Part shown: positions 42,642 through 52,037 of the stretch, piece by piece
How positions within the stretch are numbered: the first letter of the stretch is position 1
How the letters are laid out: the number at the start of each line of letters is the position of its first letter
The notes under the pieces: model-generated
The model's database searches: none
What the model was told of the DNA's origin: nothing
What the model saw: the letters and a program-made list of their open reading frames with translations, nothing else
NCBI GenBank assembly: GCA_963793415.1
Contig: CAWCAC010000002.1
Location: forward strand, 1,798,001-1,862,000
Source of the DNA: CAXMST01 sp963793415
GTDB lineage: Bacteria; Actinomycetota; Thermoleophilia; Solirubrobacterales; 70-9
Direction of reading: 5' to 3'
Length of the DNA stretch: 64,000 bases
Translations under genes and position numbers: made by a program

Positions 42642-43968
42642 CGACAAGACCGCTGCCGGTCGATCCACCGGCACAAAGACAGACTCACCCTTCTCGACTA
42701 TCGAGGAGGCGATCGAGGAGATCCGCCGCGGCCGCATGGTCGTCGTCTGTGACGGCGAGGACCGCGAGAACGAGGGCGACCTCGTGATGGCGGCGCAGTT
42801 CGCGACGCCGGAGGCGGTCAACTTCATGGCCAAGAACGGGCGCGGGCTGATCTGCCTTGCGCTCACCTCCAATCGCTGCGAGGAGCTCGGCCTGAACCTG
42901 ATGACGGCAAAGAACGAGGCGCCGCTGCAGACGGCTTTCACGATCACGATCGAGGCCGCCGAGGGCGTCACGACCGGGATCTCCGCGCACGACCGCGCCC
43001 GCACGATCCAGGTCGCGATCGATCCGCACTCGGGCCCAGCCGACCTCGTCCAGCCCGGCCACATCTTCCCGCTCAAGGCGAAGACCGGCGGCGTTCTCGA
43101 GCGCACCGGTCACACCGAGGCGAGCATCGACCTGGCCCGGCTCGCAGGCCTGATCCCGGCCGGCGTGATCTGCGAGATCATGAACGAGGACGGGACCATG
43201 GCCCGCGTCCCCGATCTCGCCGCCTACTGCGCCGAGCACGACCTGCTGATGGTCACGGTCGCCGACCTGATCTCCTACCGGCGCCGCACCGAGAAGCTCG
43301 TCGAGCGGATCGTGGCGACGAAGCTGCCGACCGCGCTCGGCGACTTCACCGCCGTCGGCTACCGCTCGCTCGTCGACGACAAGCACCACGTCGCGATGGT
43401 CAAGGGCGACGTTGCCGGCCACGAGGACATCCTCGTCCGGGTCCACAGCGAGTGCCTGACCGGCGACGTCTTCCACAGCCTGCGCTGCGACTGCGGCGAC
43501 CAGCTCGAGGCGGCGATGTCGCAGATCGAGATGGAGGGTCGCGGCGTCCTGCTCTACCTCTCGCAGGAGGGACGCGGGATCGGGCTGCTCAACAAGCTCA
43601 AGGCCTACAAGCTGCAGGAGGAGGGCCTCGACACGGTCGACGCCAACCTCAAGCTCGGCCTGCCCGCCGACCTGCGCGACTACGGGATCGGCGCCCAGAT
43701 CCTCAAGGACCTCGGGCTCAGCTCGATCCGGATCCTGACCAACAACCCGAAGAAGATCATCGGGATGGAGGGGTACGGGCTGTCGGTCAGCGAGCAGGTC
43801 CCGATCCAGGCGCCGACCAACGTCCACAACGAGGCCTACATGAAGACCAAGCGCGAGAAGATGGGTCACATGCTGCACCACCAGGCGCTGCCGCTGGACG
43901 AGGAGATGCTCCACTCCGAGCAGGAACGCGACGCCGCCGGCGACGACGGCCGGCCGGCCGAGTCCTGA
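42634..43968 (+). CDS. ribBA: Bifunctional 3,4-dihydroxy-2-butanone-4-phosphate synthase/GTP cyclohydrolase II
   Basis: Supplies both precursors of riboflavin. The first half holds the butanone phosphate synthase with DGEDRENEGDLVMAAQF and GHTEASIDLARLAGL; the second half holds GTP cyclohydrolase II with HSECLTGDVFHSLRCDCGDQ carrying the three zinc cysteines and LSQEGRGIGLLNK. Length 444 is a little above average because of a charged C-terminal tail of ~25 residues. It is flanked by ribE and ribH with overlaps. Confidence 0.96.
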   Translation: MPDDKTAAGRSTGTKTDSPFSTIEEAIEEIRRGRMVVVCDGEDRENEGDLVMAAQFATPEAVNFMAKNGRGLICLALTSNRCEELGLNLMTAKNEAPLQTAFTITIEAAEGVTTGISAHDRARTIQVAIDPHSGPADLVQPGHIFPLKAKTGGVLERTGHTEASIDLARLAGLIPAGVICEIMNEDGTMARVPDLAAYCAEHDLLMVTVADLISYRRRTEKLVERIVATKLPTALGDFTAVGYRSLVDDKHHVAMVKGDVAGHEDILVRVHSECLTGDVFHSLRCDCGDQLEAAMSQIEMEGRGVLLYLSQEGRGIGLLNKLKAYKLQEEGLDTVDANLKLGLPADLRDYGIGAQILKDLGLSSIRILTNNPKKIIGMEGYGLSVSEQVPIQAPTNVHNEAYMKTKREKMGHMLHHQALPLDEEMLHSEQERDAAGDDGRPAES

Positions 43969-44459
43969 TGGCGGGCGGCGCAAGCGAGCACGAGTTCTCC
44001 GACGACGAGCGCACGGCGCTCGGCGGCGAGCGCTGGGCGGTCTGCGCGGCGACCTTCTACCGCGACCTCGCCGACCGGCTGATCGCCGGTGCCCACGAGG
44101 GCTTCGCGGAGGCCGGGGTGGAGGCGGGCTCGATCGACGTCTACGAGGTCCCCGGCGCCTTCGAGCTGCCGCTCGCCGCGAAGCTGTGCGCCGAGTCCGG
44201 GCGCTACGCCGGCGTCGCCTGCGTCGGTGTCGTCATTCGTGGCGAGACCGACCACTTCGACTTCGTCTGCGGCGAGGCGGCCCGGGGCATCCAGGACGTC
44301 TCGCTCGACACCGGCATCGCCGCCGCCTTCGGAGTGATCACCTGCGACACGAGAGAGCAAGCGGAGGCCCGTGCCGGAGGCGGCAAACGAGACCAAGGCC
44401 GCAACGCCGCCATCGCGGTAGCGAGGATGCGCGTCATGTCCAAGCAGCTGGGCGCCTAG
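43968..44459 (+). CDS. ribH: 6,7-dimethyl-8-ribityllumazine synthase
   Basis: Condenses the two RibBA-derived branches to lumazine. VPGAFELPLAAKLCAESGRYAGVACVG and GVVIRGETDHFDFVCGEAARG are the family hallmarks. Length 163. The ATG overlaps the ribBA stop (TGATG). It ends the riboflavin operon and is followed by a 72-base hairpin. Confidence 0.95.
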   Translation: MAGGASEHEFSDDERTALGGERWAVCAATFYRDLADRLIAGAHEGFAEAGVEAGSIDVYEVPGAFELPLAAKLCAESGRYAGVACVGVVIRGETDHFDFVCGEAARGIQDVSLDTGIAAAFGVITCDTREQAEARAGGGKRDQGRNAAIAVARMRVMSKQLGA

Positions 44460-44516
44460 GGCTGAGCCTCGATTTCCGCCGGACGGTCGCGGCGCATCCC
44501 GGCGCCCGCCTCCGGC

Positions 44517-44588
44517 GGCCAGAGGCGGCCGTTCGGGCGGCGCCGCCGACCAAGGGTCGGCGGCGCCGCCAGACGGCCGCATCTGGCC
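44517..44588. repeat. Very long hairpin between ribH and rpmB
   Basis: Outer arms GGCCAGAGGCGGCCGT (44517-44532) and ACGGCCGCATCTGGCC (44573-44588) pair with one mismatch; inner arms GGCGGCGCCGCCGAC (44536-44550) and GTCGGCGGCGCCGCC (44556-44570) pair perfectly around CAAGG. That is about 30 base pairs. No T tract follows. It may terminate the riboflavin operon, be a processing site or be a repetitive palindrome; the rest of the 225-base gap holds only the rpmB promoter. Confidence 0.65.
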
Positions 44589-44684
44589 GCGGGCGTCGCC
44601 AGGTTCGAAGCATGCGCCGGAGGTCGCGGTCCGCGCCACGAGCTTCCAGCGGGGTTCTCCGCATGCGCTACCATGCCGCGTCTC

Positions 44685-44873
44685 ATGGCGAAGGTATGTC
44701 ACAGCTGCGGCAAGAAGCCGGCGGTCGGAAACTCGCGAAGCCACTCGATGGTCGCGACTCGGCGCCGCTTCAACCCGAACCTCCAGAAGGTGCGGATCCT
44801 CGAGGACGGAAGCCCTCGGCGCACCTACGTCTGCACCCGCTGCCTAAAGGCCAACAAGGTCGTAAAGGCGTAG
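44685..44873 (+). CDS. rpmB: Ribosomal protein L28 (zinc-binding form)
   Basis: Predicted 62-residue protein of the large ribosomal subunit. MAKVCHSCGKKPAVGN with the first CxxC and YVCTRCLKANKVVK with the second CxxC make the zinc ribbon of the C+ form; NSRSHSMVATRRRFNPNLQKVR is the family core. The ATG at 44685 follows a TACCAT -10 box by 10 bases; the in-frame ATG at 44673 overlaps that box and is less likely. In actinobacteria with paralogues the zinc-free form replaces it under zinc limitation; no such copy is in the window. Confidence 0.95.
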   Translation: MAKVCHSCGKKPAVGNSRSHSMVATRRRFNPNLQKVRILEDGSPRRTYVCTRCLKANKVVKA

Positions 44874-44883
44874 TCCGGCGGGC

Positions 44884-44965
44884 CAGGAGCGCCGATTGCG
44901 GCGTCCCCGCTCGCTCACGTGGCTCCGCCACTATCGCTCGCGGCTCCTTGCACTCGGCGCTCCTG
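44884..44965. repeat. Twelve-base inverted repeat after rpmB
   Basis: CAGGAGCGCCGA (44884-44895) and TCGGCGCTCCTG (44954-44965) are exact reverse complements enclosing 58 bases that themselves contain GTGG-CTCCG-CCAC. It starts 10 bases after the rpmB stop and could be a terminator or an RNA structure. Nothing coding was seen in the 145-base gap. Confidence 0.55.
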
Positions 44966-45018
44966 ACCTCGCCGGGCGGACTGCGGGCTAGCCGGTCGCG
45001 CCGCTATTTTGCGGCGCC

Positions 45019-46657
45019 GTGCCCGCGGATCCCTCTGTCCAGCGCTTCCGGCGCGTCGTCGAAGCTGCCTACGGCAAGCTCGAGTCCCGGCGCCAGGAAG
45101 TCAATGACCTGAACGTCTTCCCGGTTGCCGACGGCGACACGGGCGACAACATGGCGCTGACGATGCGGTCGGTCCTTGCCGAGCTCGACCGGATCGAGGC
45201 CGAGGGCGGCGAGTCGCCGGACCGCAACGACATCGTCCACGCGGTCGCCCGGGCGGCGCTGATGGGCGCCCGCGGCAACTCCGGCGTGATTCTCAGTCAG
45301 ATCGTGCGGGGGGCCGCGGAGGAGCTCGCGACCCGTCCCGGCGAGCTGATCGACCCGACCCTGGTCGCGGCCGCCTTCGCGCGCGCCGCCGACGCTGCCT
45401 ACGAGTCGGTCCGCGATCCGGCCGAGGGGACGATGCTGACCGTGGTCAGGGCGATGGCTCACGCGGCCACGACCCATCTCGCCCGGCTCGAGGACGACAA
45501 GCGCCGGCTCACCGAGGACGTGACCGGTGAGCGCCAGGACCTGATCCTGGCCGAGGTCGTCGAAGTGATGATCGCCGCCGGCAACGAGGCGGTCGCCAAG
45601 ACGACCGATCAGCTCGACGTGCTCGCCGAGGCCGGGGTCGTCGACGCCGGAGCCCACGGGCTCGTGCTGATTCTCGCCGGGGCTCTGGCCGGGCTGCGCG
45701 GGGGCGACGACGGCGTCGAAGTCGCCGAGCAGGCCCCGGCGCGGATGTCGGTCCCTCACCACACCGACAGCCGCTTTCGCTTCTGCGTCAACTTCATCGT
45801 CACCGGCTCCGATCTCGACGGGCAGGCGATGGTCCCGCGACTCGAGGAGCTCGGCGACTCAGTCCTCGTCGTCGGCGACAGCCAGACGCTCAAGGTCCAC
45901 GTCCACACCGACGATCCGCCTGCCGCAAGGGCCGTATTCGAGGACCTCGGCTCGGTCAGCAACGTCGACGAGGCCGACATGAGGGCCCAGATCGAGGCGC
46001 GCGAGAAGCGGCTTGCGACCGGGGGCAACAGCACCGGGGTGCTCGCGGTCGTCTCCGGCGCCGGGCCTGCGGATGCTCTACCGGGAGCTCGGCGCCGATG
46101 TCGTCGACGGGGGTCCGACGATGAACCCCTCGACCGACGAGCTGCTCGCCGGCATCCATTCGGTTCCGGCCGAGACTGTGATCGTGCTGCCCAACTCGCC
46201 CAACGTGGTGATGGCGGCCGAGCGCGCCGCCGAGCTCAGCGATCGTGTCGCCGTCGTCCTCGACTGCACCGCTCAGCAGGCGGGCCTGGTCGCGATGATC
46301 GAATTCAACCCGCTGGCCGAGATCGACGAGAACGCCGAGCGTCTCTCGGAGGCCGTCGCCGAGATCCGCGTCGGAGGGGTCGCGCCGGCTGCCAAGGACG
46401 ACGTCGGCGGCCGCTTCGTCCGCGGCGACGCAGTCGGCATCGTCGGCGGCGAGGTGATCGCCTGGGGCGGAGCCGGATCGACGCTGCAGGAGACGATCGG
46501 CGCCCTCGCTCCGGAGGCCGAGATCGTGACGATCATCGAAGGCGAGGGCGCGCCGATCTCGCTCGACGAGGTCACCGCGATGGCCCCGGATGGGCTCGAG
46601 GTCGAGGCGCACGCCGGCGGTCAGCCCGCCTACTGGTGGCTGCTCGCCGTCCAGTAG
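45019..46657 (+). pseudogene. DAK2-domain (FakA-like) fatty-acid kinase gene, one frameshift
   Basis: Homologue of the dihydroxyacetone-kinase-like proteins that work with DegV-type FakB to phosphorylate fatty acids. The DAK2 domain (NVFPVADGDTGDNMALTMRS, GARGNSGVILSQIVRG) occupies the first ~200 residues, then the FakA middle domain begins (HVHTDDPPAARAVFEDLG). At about 46066 an extra C in gccgggCctgcgg throws the frame; homology continues in the next frame from LRMLYRELGADVVDGG to ...YWWLLAVQ. The corrected product would be about 545 residues. The GTG start follows TATTTT (45005-45010). It may be sequence error rather than a dead gene. Confidence 0.85.
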
Positions 46658-46675
46658 CGGACCGGTTCCGCTCTG

Positions 46676-46694
46676 TATACCCGGGTGGGGTATA
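46676..46694. promoter_or_regulatory. CsoR-type operator overlapping the csoR -10 box
   Basis: TATACCC-GGGTG-GGGTATA: seven-base perfect arms and a five-base G-rich centre, the pattern of copper-sensor operators. The last arm runs into TATAGT (46691-46696), the probable -10 box of the gene starting at 46703, so repressor bound here would block its own promoter. Confidence 0.75.
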
Positions 46695-46702
46695 GTGAGG
46701 CC

Positions 46703-46987
46703 ATGCCCGAACGCGGATACACGATCGAGAAGGACCAACTGTTGACTCGCCTTGCGCGGGTCAGAGGACAGGTCGACGGCGTCACGCGGATGGTCGAGGA
46801 GGATCGTTACTGCATCGACGTGATCACCCAGATCAACGCGATCCAGGCGGCGCTCGACAAGATCTCGCTCGGCCTGCTCGACGGCCACGCCCGTCACTGC
46901 CTGCTCGGCGAGGGCGAGGGCCCCGCGGAGCCTGACGCCCAGGTCGACGAGTTGATGGGCGCCGTCGGGCGCCTGATGCGCCGTTAG
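46703..46987 (+). CDS. csoR: CsoR-family metal-sensing repressor
   Basis: Predicted 94-residue four-helix-bundle repressor. RLARVRGQVDGVTRMVEEDRYCIDVITQI and the later LLDGHARHCLL place Cys, His and Cys in the copper-sensor arrangement (Cys in the first helix; His-x-x-x-Cys later), the set used for Cu(I). The ATG at 46703 was chosen because the -10 box overlaps an upstream ATG-type start. No copper exporter or chaperone is adjacent, so the regulon must lie elsewhere. It is convergent with DUF427. Confidence 0.88.
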   Translation: MPERGYTIEKDQLLTRLARVRGQVDGVTRMVEEDRYCIDVITQINAIQAALDKISLGLLDGHARHCLLGEGEGPAEPDAQVDELMGAVGRLMRR

Positions 46988-47006
46988 AGCGGCCCCCGGG
47001 GCGCGC

Positions 47007-47531
47007 TCACCAGCCGAGGCTGCCGGGCGAGCCCTTGAAGGGGCCGCAGATCTCGGCCGTGACCCAGCCGCCGTAGAACTGTCCCGGCTGCGGCGCCACG
47101 CGCTCGTCGCCGAGCCGGCACTCGACCAGGGCCGGGTAGAAGGCGACCCAGTCGCGGATCGCGGCGAAGGCGGCCGTCGGCGTCCGGTAGGCCCAGGCTG
47201 CGCGCTCGGCCACGTGCCCGCCGGCGACGACGTCGTAGTAGGACGCGCTCCCCTTCCACTCGCAGAAGGTCTGACCGCTCCCCGGCACCAACGCATCGTG
47301 GTCGACGTCCCCGTCGGGCAGATAGACGACCGGCGGCCCCGCTGTCTCGCAGACCTTGACGGCGCGATCGCTGCGGGCGATCTCCTCGCCTCCGAAGACG
47401 ACCGTGACGAGCCGCGGCTCGGGCCGGATCGCGGGCGGCCGCGGGTAGTCCCAGACCGACTCGCGGGGGAGGCCGTTCGTCGCGGTCCCCTCCGCGGGCT
47501 CCGGCACCGGCCTGTTCATCCCGATCGCCAT
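47007..47531 (-). CDS. DUF427 domain protein
   Basis: Predicted 174-residue protein. ESVWDYPRPPAIRPEPR at the N terminus and CEWKGSASYYDVV...WAYRTPTAAFAAIRDWVAFYP in the core match the DUF427 family, a small beta-rich domain of unknown biochemical role. The ATG at 47531 overlaps the RidA-like gene TGA. It is convergent with csoR, 19 bases away. Confidence 0.85.
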   Translation of the reverse strand: MAIGMNRPVPEPAEGTATNGLPRESVWDYPRPPAIRPEPRLVTVVFGGEEIARSDRAVKVCETAGPPVVYLPDGDVDHDALVPGSGQTFCEWKGSASYYDVVAGGHVAERAAWAYRTPTAAFAAIRDWVAFYPALVECRLGDERVAPQPGQFYGGWVTAEICGPFKGSPGSLGW

Positions 47532-48007
47532 CAGTCGTCGATCTCGACGATCGCCTCGACCTCGACCGCCATGTCGAACGGCAGCTCCGAGGCGCCGATC
47601 GCCGACCGCGCGTGGCGACCGGCGTCGCCCCAGATCTCGATGATCAGGTCGCTGAAGCCGTTTATCACCGGTGGGGTCAGGGTGAAGCCCGGTGCGCAGT
47701 TGACTAGTCCGAGCGCCTTGACCCAACGGCGCACGCGGTCGAGCTCGCCGAGCTCCTGCTTCAGCGACGAGATCAGGGCCAGGCCGGTGAGCCGGGCGGC
47801 GCGGGCGGCCTGCTCGAGGTTTACGTTCTCGCCGACCTTGCCGGCGACGAGCACCTCGGCGCCGTTGGTCGGGCCGTGGCCTGAGATGTAGGCGAGGTTG
47901 CCGCTGACCGTGACGAGGTCGAAGGAGAACTCGATGCCGGGCGGCGGCGCGAACGGCTGCGGCAGTTCGATGCCGAGTTCGGCGATGCGGTCCTCGATGC
48001 GGCCCAT
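47531..48007 (-). CDS. RidA/YjgF family protein
   Basis: Predicted 158-residue member of the RidA superfamily of enamine/imine deaminases. FSFDLVTVSGNLAYISGHGP at the N terminus and the ARSAIGASELPFDMAVEVEAIVEI C-terminal region match the group of RidA-like proteins with 150-160 residues. The conserved arginine of active RidA lies in the GRHARSAIG segment, but other imine-deaminase residues are not certain, so activity is not assured. It overlaps DUF427 by ATGA and is divergent from recG. Confidence 0.88.
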   Translation of the reverse strand: MGRIEDRIAELGIELPQPFAPPPGIEFSFDLVTVSGNLAYISGHGPTNGAEVLVAGKVGENVNLEQAARAARLTGLALISSLKQELGELDRVRRWVKALGLVNCAPGFTLTPPVINGFSDLIIEIWGDAGRHARSAIGASELPFDMAVEVEAIVEIDD

Positions 48008-48083
48008 CGACCGAGCCTAGAACACCGGCGGCGCCCGCAATCGGCGGGCCGGTTCCAACGGAGGGCTCGCGTAGCCTGACCCG

Positions 48084-50300
48084 ATGGACCCCGAGCCCCC
48101 GCGCGCGATCGGATCCGGCGCCGCGCAGACACGCGAGGAGCTGCTCGGCATCCCGCTTCGCTGCGCGCGCCGGCCGGCCGTGCTCGAGGCGCCTCTGACG
48201 TCGCTGAAGGGCGTCGGCGCCAAGCTCGCCGAGGCGGCCGAGCGCGTCGGGCTGGAGACGATCGGCGATCTGATCGAGCACGTGCCGCACTCCTACAGAG
48301 AGCGTTCCGAGGCGACCGAGATCGCCCAGCTCAAGCTCGGCCAGCAGGCGACGATCGTCGCCGAGGTCCGGACCCAGGGCAGGCTGCGCCCGACCCGGCG
48401 CCGCAACCTACGGATCGTCGAGGCGACCGTCGCCGACGGCTCGGGACCGGTCAAGGCGACCTGGTTCAACCAGGGCTGGCTCGCCGAGCGGCTCGTCCCC
48501 GGGGCCCGCCTGCTGCTCAACGGCCGCCTCGACCGCCACGGCTTCCGTGTCGAGAACTACGAGGTCCTCGGTAACGGCGCCGCCGCCCTCGAGGCCGGAG
48601 AGCGGCCGAGCCCGCTGCACGGCGACGGCGTGGTTCCGTCCGGCGTCCACACGACCGGGATGGTGCCCGCCCATGCAGCCGCCGAGGGCCTGCGCCCGCA
48701 GAAGCTGAGGGAGTGGGCGTGGCTGGCGCTGGCTCGGGCCGGCGACGTCCCCGAGCCGCTCCCGGCAGCGATCCGCAATGCGCACGCGCTCGCCGGCGCC
48801 GCCGACGCCCGGATCGCCGCCCACTTTCCCAGCGACGCTGCGGAGCTCGACACGGCCCGCATGCGGCTCGCCTACGAGGAGCTCTTCCTGCATCAGGCGG
48901 CGCTCGCGCTGCGCCGCGGCGAGCGCGACGAGGGCCGGGCCGCGGTGCCGCTCGACGAGCCGGGCGCGCTCGTCGGCGATTGGCTGCGCTCGCTCCCGTT
49001 CGAGCCGACCGCGGACCAGATGCGGGCCTTCGCCGAGGTCGACGCCGACCTCGCCGCCGAGCGGCCGATGCAGCGGCTGCTGATGGGCGAGGTCGGCTCC
49101 GGCAAGACGGTGATCGCCCTCTACGCGATGCTGCGCGCGCTCGAGGCGGGCCAACAGGCGGCGCTGATGGCGCCGACGGAGACGCTCGCGAACCAGCATT
49201 TCGCCACGCTCGAGCGGCTGCTCGGCGGGATGCCGCTGCCGGCGGCGCTGCTGACCGGCTCGACCTCGGCCGCGAATCGGCGGCGCACGCTTGCGGTCCT
49301 CGAAACGGGCGAGCTCGGGCTGATCGTCGGCACCCACGCGTTGATCGAGCCCGACGTCCGCTTCGCCCGGCTGGCCGTCGCCGTCGTCGACGAGCAGCAC
49401 CGCTTCGGAGTCCGCCAGCGGCGGGCCCTCGACGACAAGGGCCCGGGCATGGCGGCGCCGCACGCGCTGCACATGACGGCGACGCCGATCCCGCGGACAC
49501 TCTCGCTGACCGCCTACGGGGATCTCGACACGACGACGCTGCGCGAGCTTCCCGCGGGCCGGCGTCCGGTCAAGACCTGGGTCGTCGGCGAGGAGCGCCG
49601 CGCCGGCGCCTACGGCTTCATCCGCGAGCGTGTAGCCGAGGGGCGCCAGGTCTACGTCGTCTGTGCGCTCGTCTCCGAGTCGGAGGCGGCGCAGGCGAAG
49701 GCCGCCGTCGCCGAGGCCGAGCGGCTCGCGGCCGAGGAGCTCGAGGGGCTGCGCGTCGCGGTCATGCACGGGCAGATGCCGTCGCCGGCGAAGGCGGAGA
49801 CGATGGCGCGCTTCGGGGCGGGGGAGATCGACGTGCTCGTGGCGACGAGCGTGATCGAGGTCGGGATCGACGTCGCCAACGCCTCGGTGATGGTGATCGA
49901 GGACGCCGACCGCTACGGGCTCAGCCAGCTGCACCAGCTGCGCGGGCGGATCGGCCGCGGCGAGCACGAGTCCTTCTGCATCCTGTTCGGCGATCCCGAG
50001 ACCGAGCGTGCGCAGGCGCGGCTCGCCGCGATCAAGGCCGAGCGCGACGGCTTCCGGCTCTCCGAGATCGACCTGACCCTGCGCGGCGAGGGCGAGGTGC
50101 TCGGCACCCGGCAATCGGGCCTGCCCCGGTTCCGGGTCGCGAGCCTGCCCGAGGACGGCGCCCTGCTGGCCGAGGCGCGCGCCGACCTGCTGGCGCTGAT
50201 CGAGCGCCACGGCTCGCTCGAAGCTCCGGCGATGGGACCACTGACCGATGTCGTCCGCGAGCGCTTCGGCGACGAGCGGGCCGAGCCGATCGCCGCCTGA
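48084..50300 (+). CDS. recG: ATP-dependent DNA helicase RecG
   Basis: Predicted 738-residue branch-migrating helicase. An OB-fold wedge domain comes first (LTSLKGVGAKLAEAAERVGLETIGDLIEHVPHSYRER), Walker A is GEVGSGKTV (~334), DEQH is VVDEQHRFGVRQR (~435), and VIEVGIDVANASVMVIEDADRYGLSQLHQLRGRIGRG includes motifs V and VI. The stop overlaps rsmD (TGATG). A normal length for actinobacterial RecG. Confidence 0.95.
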   Translation: MDPEPPRAIGSGAAQTREELLGIPLRCARRPAVLEAPLTSLKGVGAKLAEAAERVGLETIGDLIEHVPHSYRERSEATEIAQLKLGQQATIVAEVRTQGRLRPTRRRNLRIVEATVADGSGPVKATWFNQGWLAERLVPGARLLLNGRLDRHGFRVENYEVLGNGAAALEAGERPSPLHGDGVVPSGVHTTGMVPAHAAAEGLRPQKLREWAWLALARAGDVPEPLPAAIRNAHALAGAADARIAAHFPSDAAELDTARMRLAYEELFLHQAALALRRGERDEGRAAVPLDEPGALVGDWLRSLPFEPTADQMRAFAEVDADLAAERPMQRLLMGEVGSGKTVIALYAMLRALEAGQQAALMAPTETLANQHFATLERLLGGMPLPAALLTGSTSAANRRRTLAVLETGELGLIVGTHALIEPDVRFARLAVAVVDEQHRFGVRQRRALDDKGPGMAAPHALHMTATPIPRTLSLTAYGDLDTTTLRELPAGRRPVKTWVVGEERRAGAYGFIRERVAEGRQVYVVCALVSESEAAQAKAAVAEAERLAAEELEGLRVAVMHGQMPSPAKAETMARFGAGEIDVLVATSVIEVGIDVANASVMVIEDADRYGLSQLHQLRGRIGRGEHESFCILFGDPETERAQARLAAIKAERDGFRLSEIDLTLRGEGEVLGTRQSGLPRFRVASLPEDGALLAEARADLLALIERHGSLEAPAMGPLTDVVRERFGDERAEPIAA

Positions 50301-50870
50301 TGGCAGCCCCCGGCCCGAAACTGAGGATCGTCGGCGGCGAGCTCGGCGGTCGCAGACTGCGCTCGCCCGGTGGCGACGTGCGCCCGAGTGCCGAGCGCAC
50401 CCGCGAGGCAATCTTCTCGATCCTCGGCCCGCTTTCGGGCTCGGTCCTCGACCTCTACTGCGGCAGCGGCGCCCTCGGACTTGAAGCGCTGAGCCGCGGC
50501 GCCGATCATGCGACCTTCGTCGATCGCGACGTCACGACGATCCGCGACAACGCCGAGGCGCTCGGCGTCAACGACCGCGCGACGCTGCTCAGGGCCGAGC
50601 TCCCGCGCGGCCTCGCGGCCGGCGGGCCGCTCTCAGGCGAGCGGTTCGACCTCGTCTTCTGCGATCCGCCCTATAGACTCGCCGACCGCCTTGGCCCGCA
50701 ACTCGACAAGCTGCTGCCCGGACTGCTCACGCGGTCGGGAATCCTGATCGTGGAGAGTTCCGCGACAGAGCCGATCGAGCTCTCGCTGCCGCTCCGCAGC
50801 GAGCGCCGCTATGGCGCTGCGCACGTCGGCTTCTACGACGCCCCCGCCGGCGCCGACGGGGGGAGGACTG

Positions 50871-50871
<1 letters not shown>
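50300..50871 (+). CDS. rsmD: 16S rRNA (guanine-966-N2) methyltransferase, 3' end frameshifted
   Basis: SAM-dependent methyltransferase. LRIVGGELGGRRLRSP near the start, SILGPLSGSVLDLYCGSGALGLEALSRGA (motif I) and LVFCDPPYRLADRLG (catalytic NPPY-type DPPY) are clear. The domain ends near position 50855. The frame has no stop there and stays open to 51502, right through coaD in another frame. A single extra G in the run at 50859-50864 would create TGA at 50869-50871, overlapping the coaD ATG in the TGATG style used elsewhere here. The end given is that expected stop. The missing base may be a sequencing error. Confidence 0.85.
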
Positions 50872-51371
<500 letters not shown>

Positions 51372-51489
51372 TGCGCGCGGTGGACCCCCGATTCACATCA
51401 TCCGGACTGGGCAGGAGCTTGCAGGGCGGCGACGAAACAGCCCCCACAAGAGGGAATTGCCTGCTGACCCCTAATCTTTACGCGCAGCC

Positions 51490-51963
51490 ATGGACGTACT
51501 AGTACTGATCGACAAGCTCGACGACCTGATCCACAACGCCCGGCCGGTGCCGCTCACCGACCAGGTCCGTGTGGATCGCGAGGAGATCTACGACCTCCTC
51601 GACCAGATGCGGGCGACGATCCCCGAGGAGATCAAGCAGGCACGCTGGATCGTCAAGGAGCGTCAGGAGATGCTCGCCGAGGCGAAGCGCGAGGCTGAGC
51701 GCATCGTCAAGGAGGCCCGCGACCAACAGGCACGCCTGATCTCCGAGGAAGAGGTCTACAAGCAGGCCGAGCGTGGCGCCGAGGAGATCCTCGAGGACGC
51801 CCGCGACACCGAACGGCAGATCCGCCTCGGAGCCGAGGACTACGCCGACGAGATCCTTTCGACCCTCGAGGTCAACCTGCAGAAGTTCCTCGCCGCCGTA
51901 CAGCGCGGCCGCGACCGCCTAGCCGGCCGCGACGACCTCGAAGTCGAAGAGGTAGTCGAGTAA
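51490..51963 (+). CDS. SepIVA/DivIVA-like coiled-coil protein
   Basis: Predicted 157-residue protein, mostly coiled coil. MDVLVLIDKLDDLIHNARPVPLTDQVRVDREEIYDLLDQM is the N-terminal conserved segment of the actinobacterial septation protein SepIVA; a long charged helix follows (KREAERIVKEARDQQARLISEEEVYKQAE). It lies between coaD and the DUF177-rpmF genes, the conserved position for sepIVA in mycobacteria, although here a 4.5-kb insertion separates them. TAATCT at 51473-51478 is the probable -10. Some databases label these ATP synthase subunit B-like, which is a coiled-coil artefact. Confidence 0.75.
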   Translation: MDVLVLIDKLDDLIHNARPVPLTDQVRVDREEIYDLLDQMRATIPEEIKQARWIVKERQEMLAEAKREAERIVKEARDQQARLISEEEVYKQAERGAEEILEDARDTERQIRLGAEDYADEILSTLEVNLQKFLAAVQRGRDRLAGRDDLEVEEVVE

Positions 51964-52037
51964 CTCCCGGGATCGGCTCGTCCGATCCCCGGCGATACGG
52001 ATAGCGTCGTCCTTCCCTGACGGAAGGAGAGGCGTCT

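Noticed and set aside
44460..45018. tRNA or structured RNA gene around rpmB
   Set aside because: The strong stems do not form a cloverleaf and have no CCA or T-loop sequence.
45019..46657. Programmed ribosomal frameshift in the FakA-like gene
   Set aside because: No slippery heptamer or downstream pseudoknot is evident at the shift and the family is not known to use recoding.
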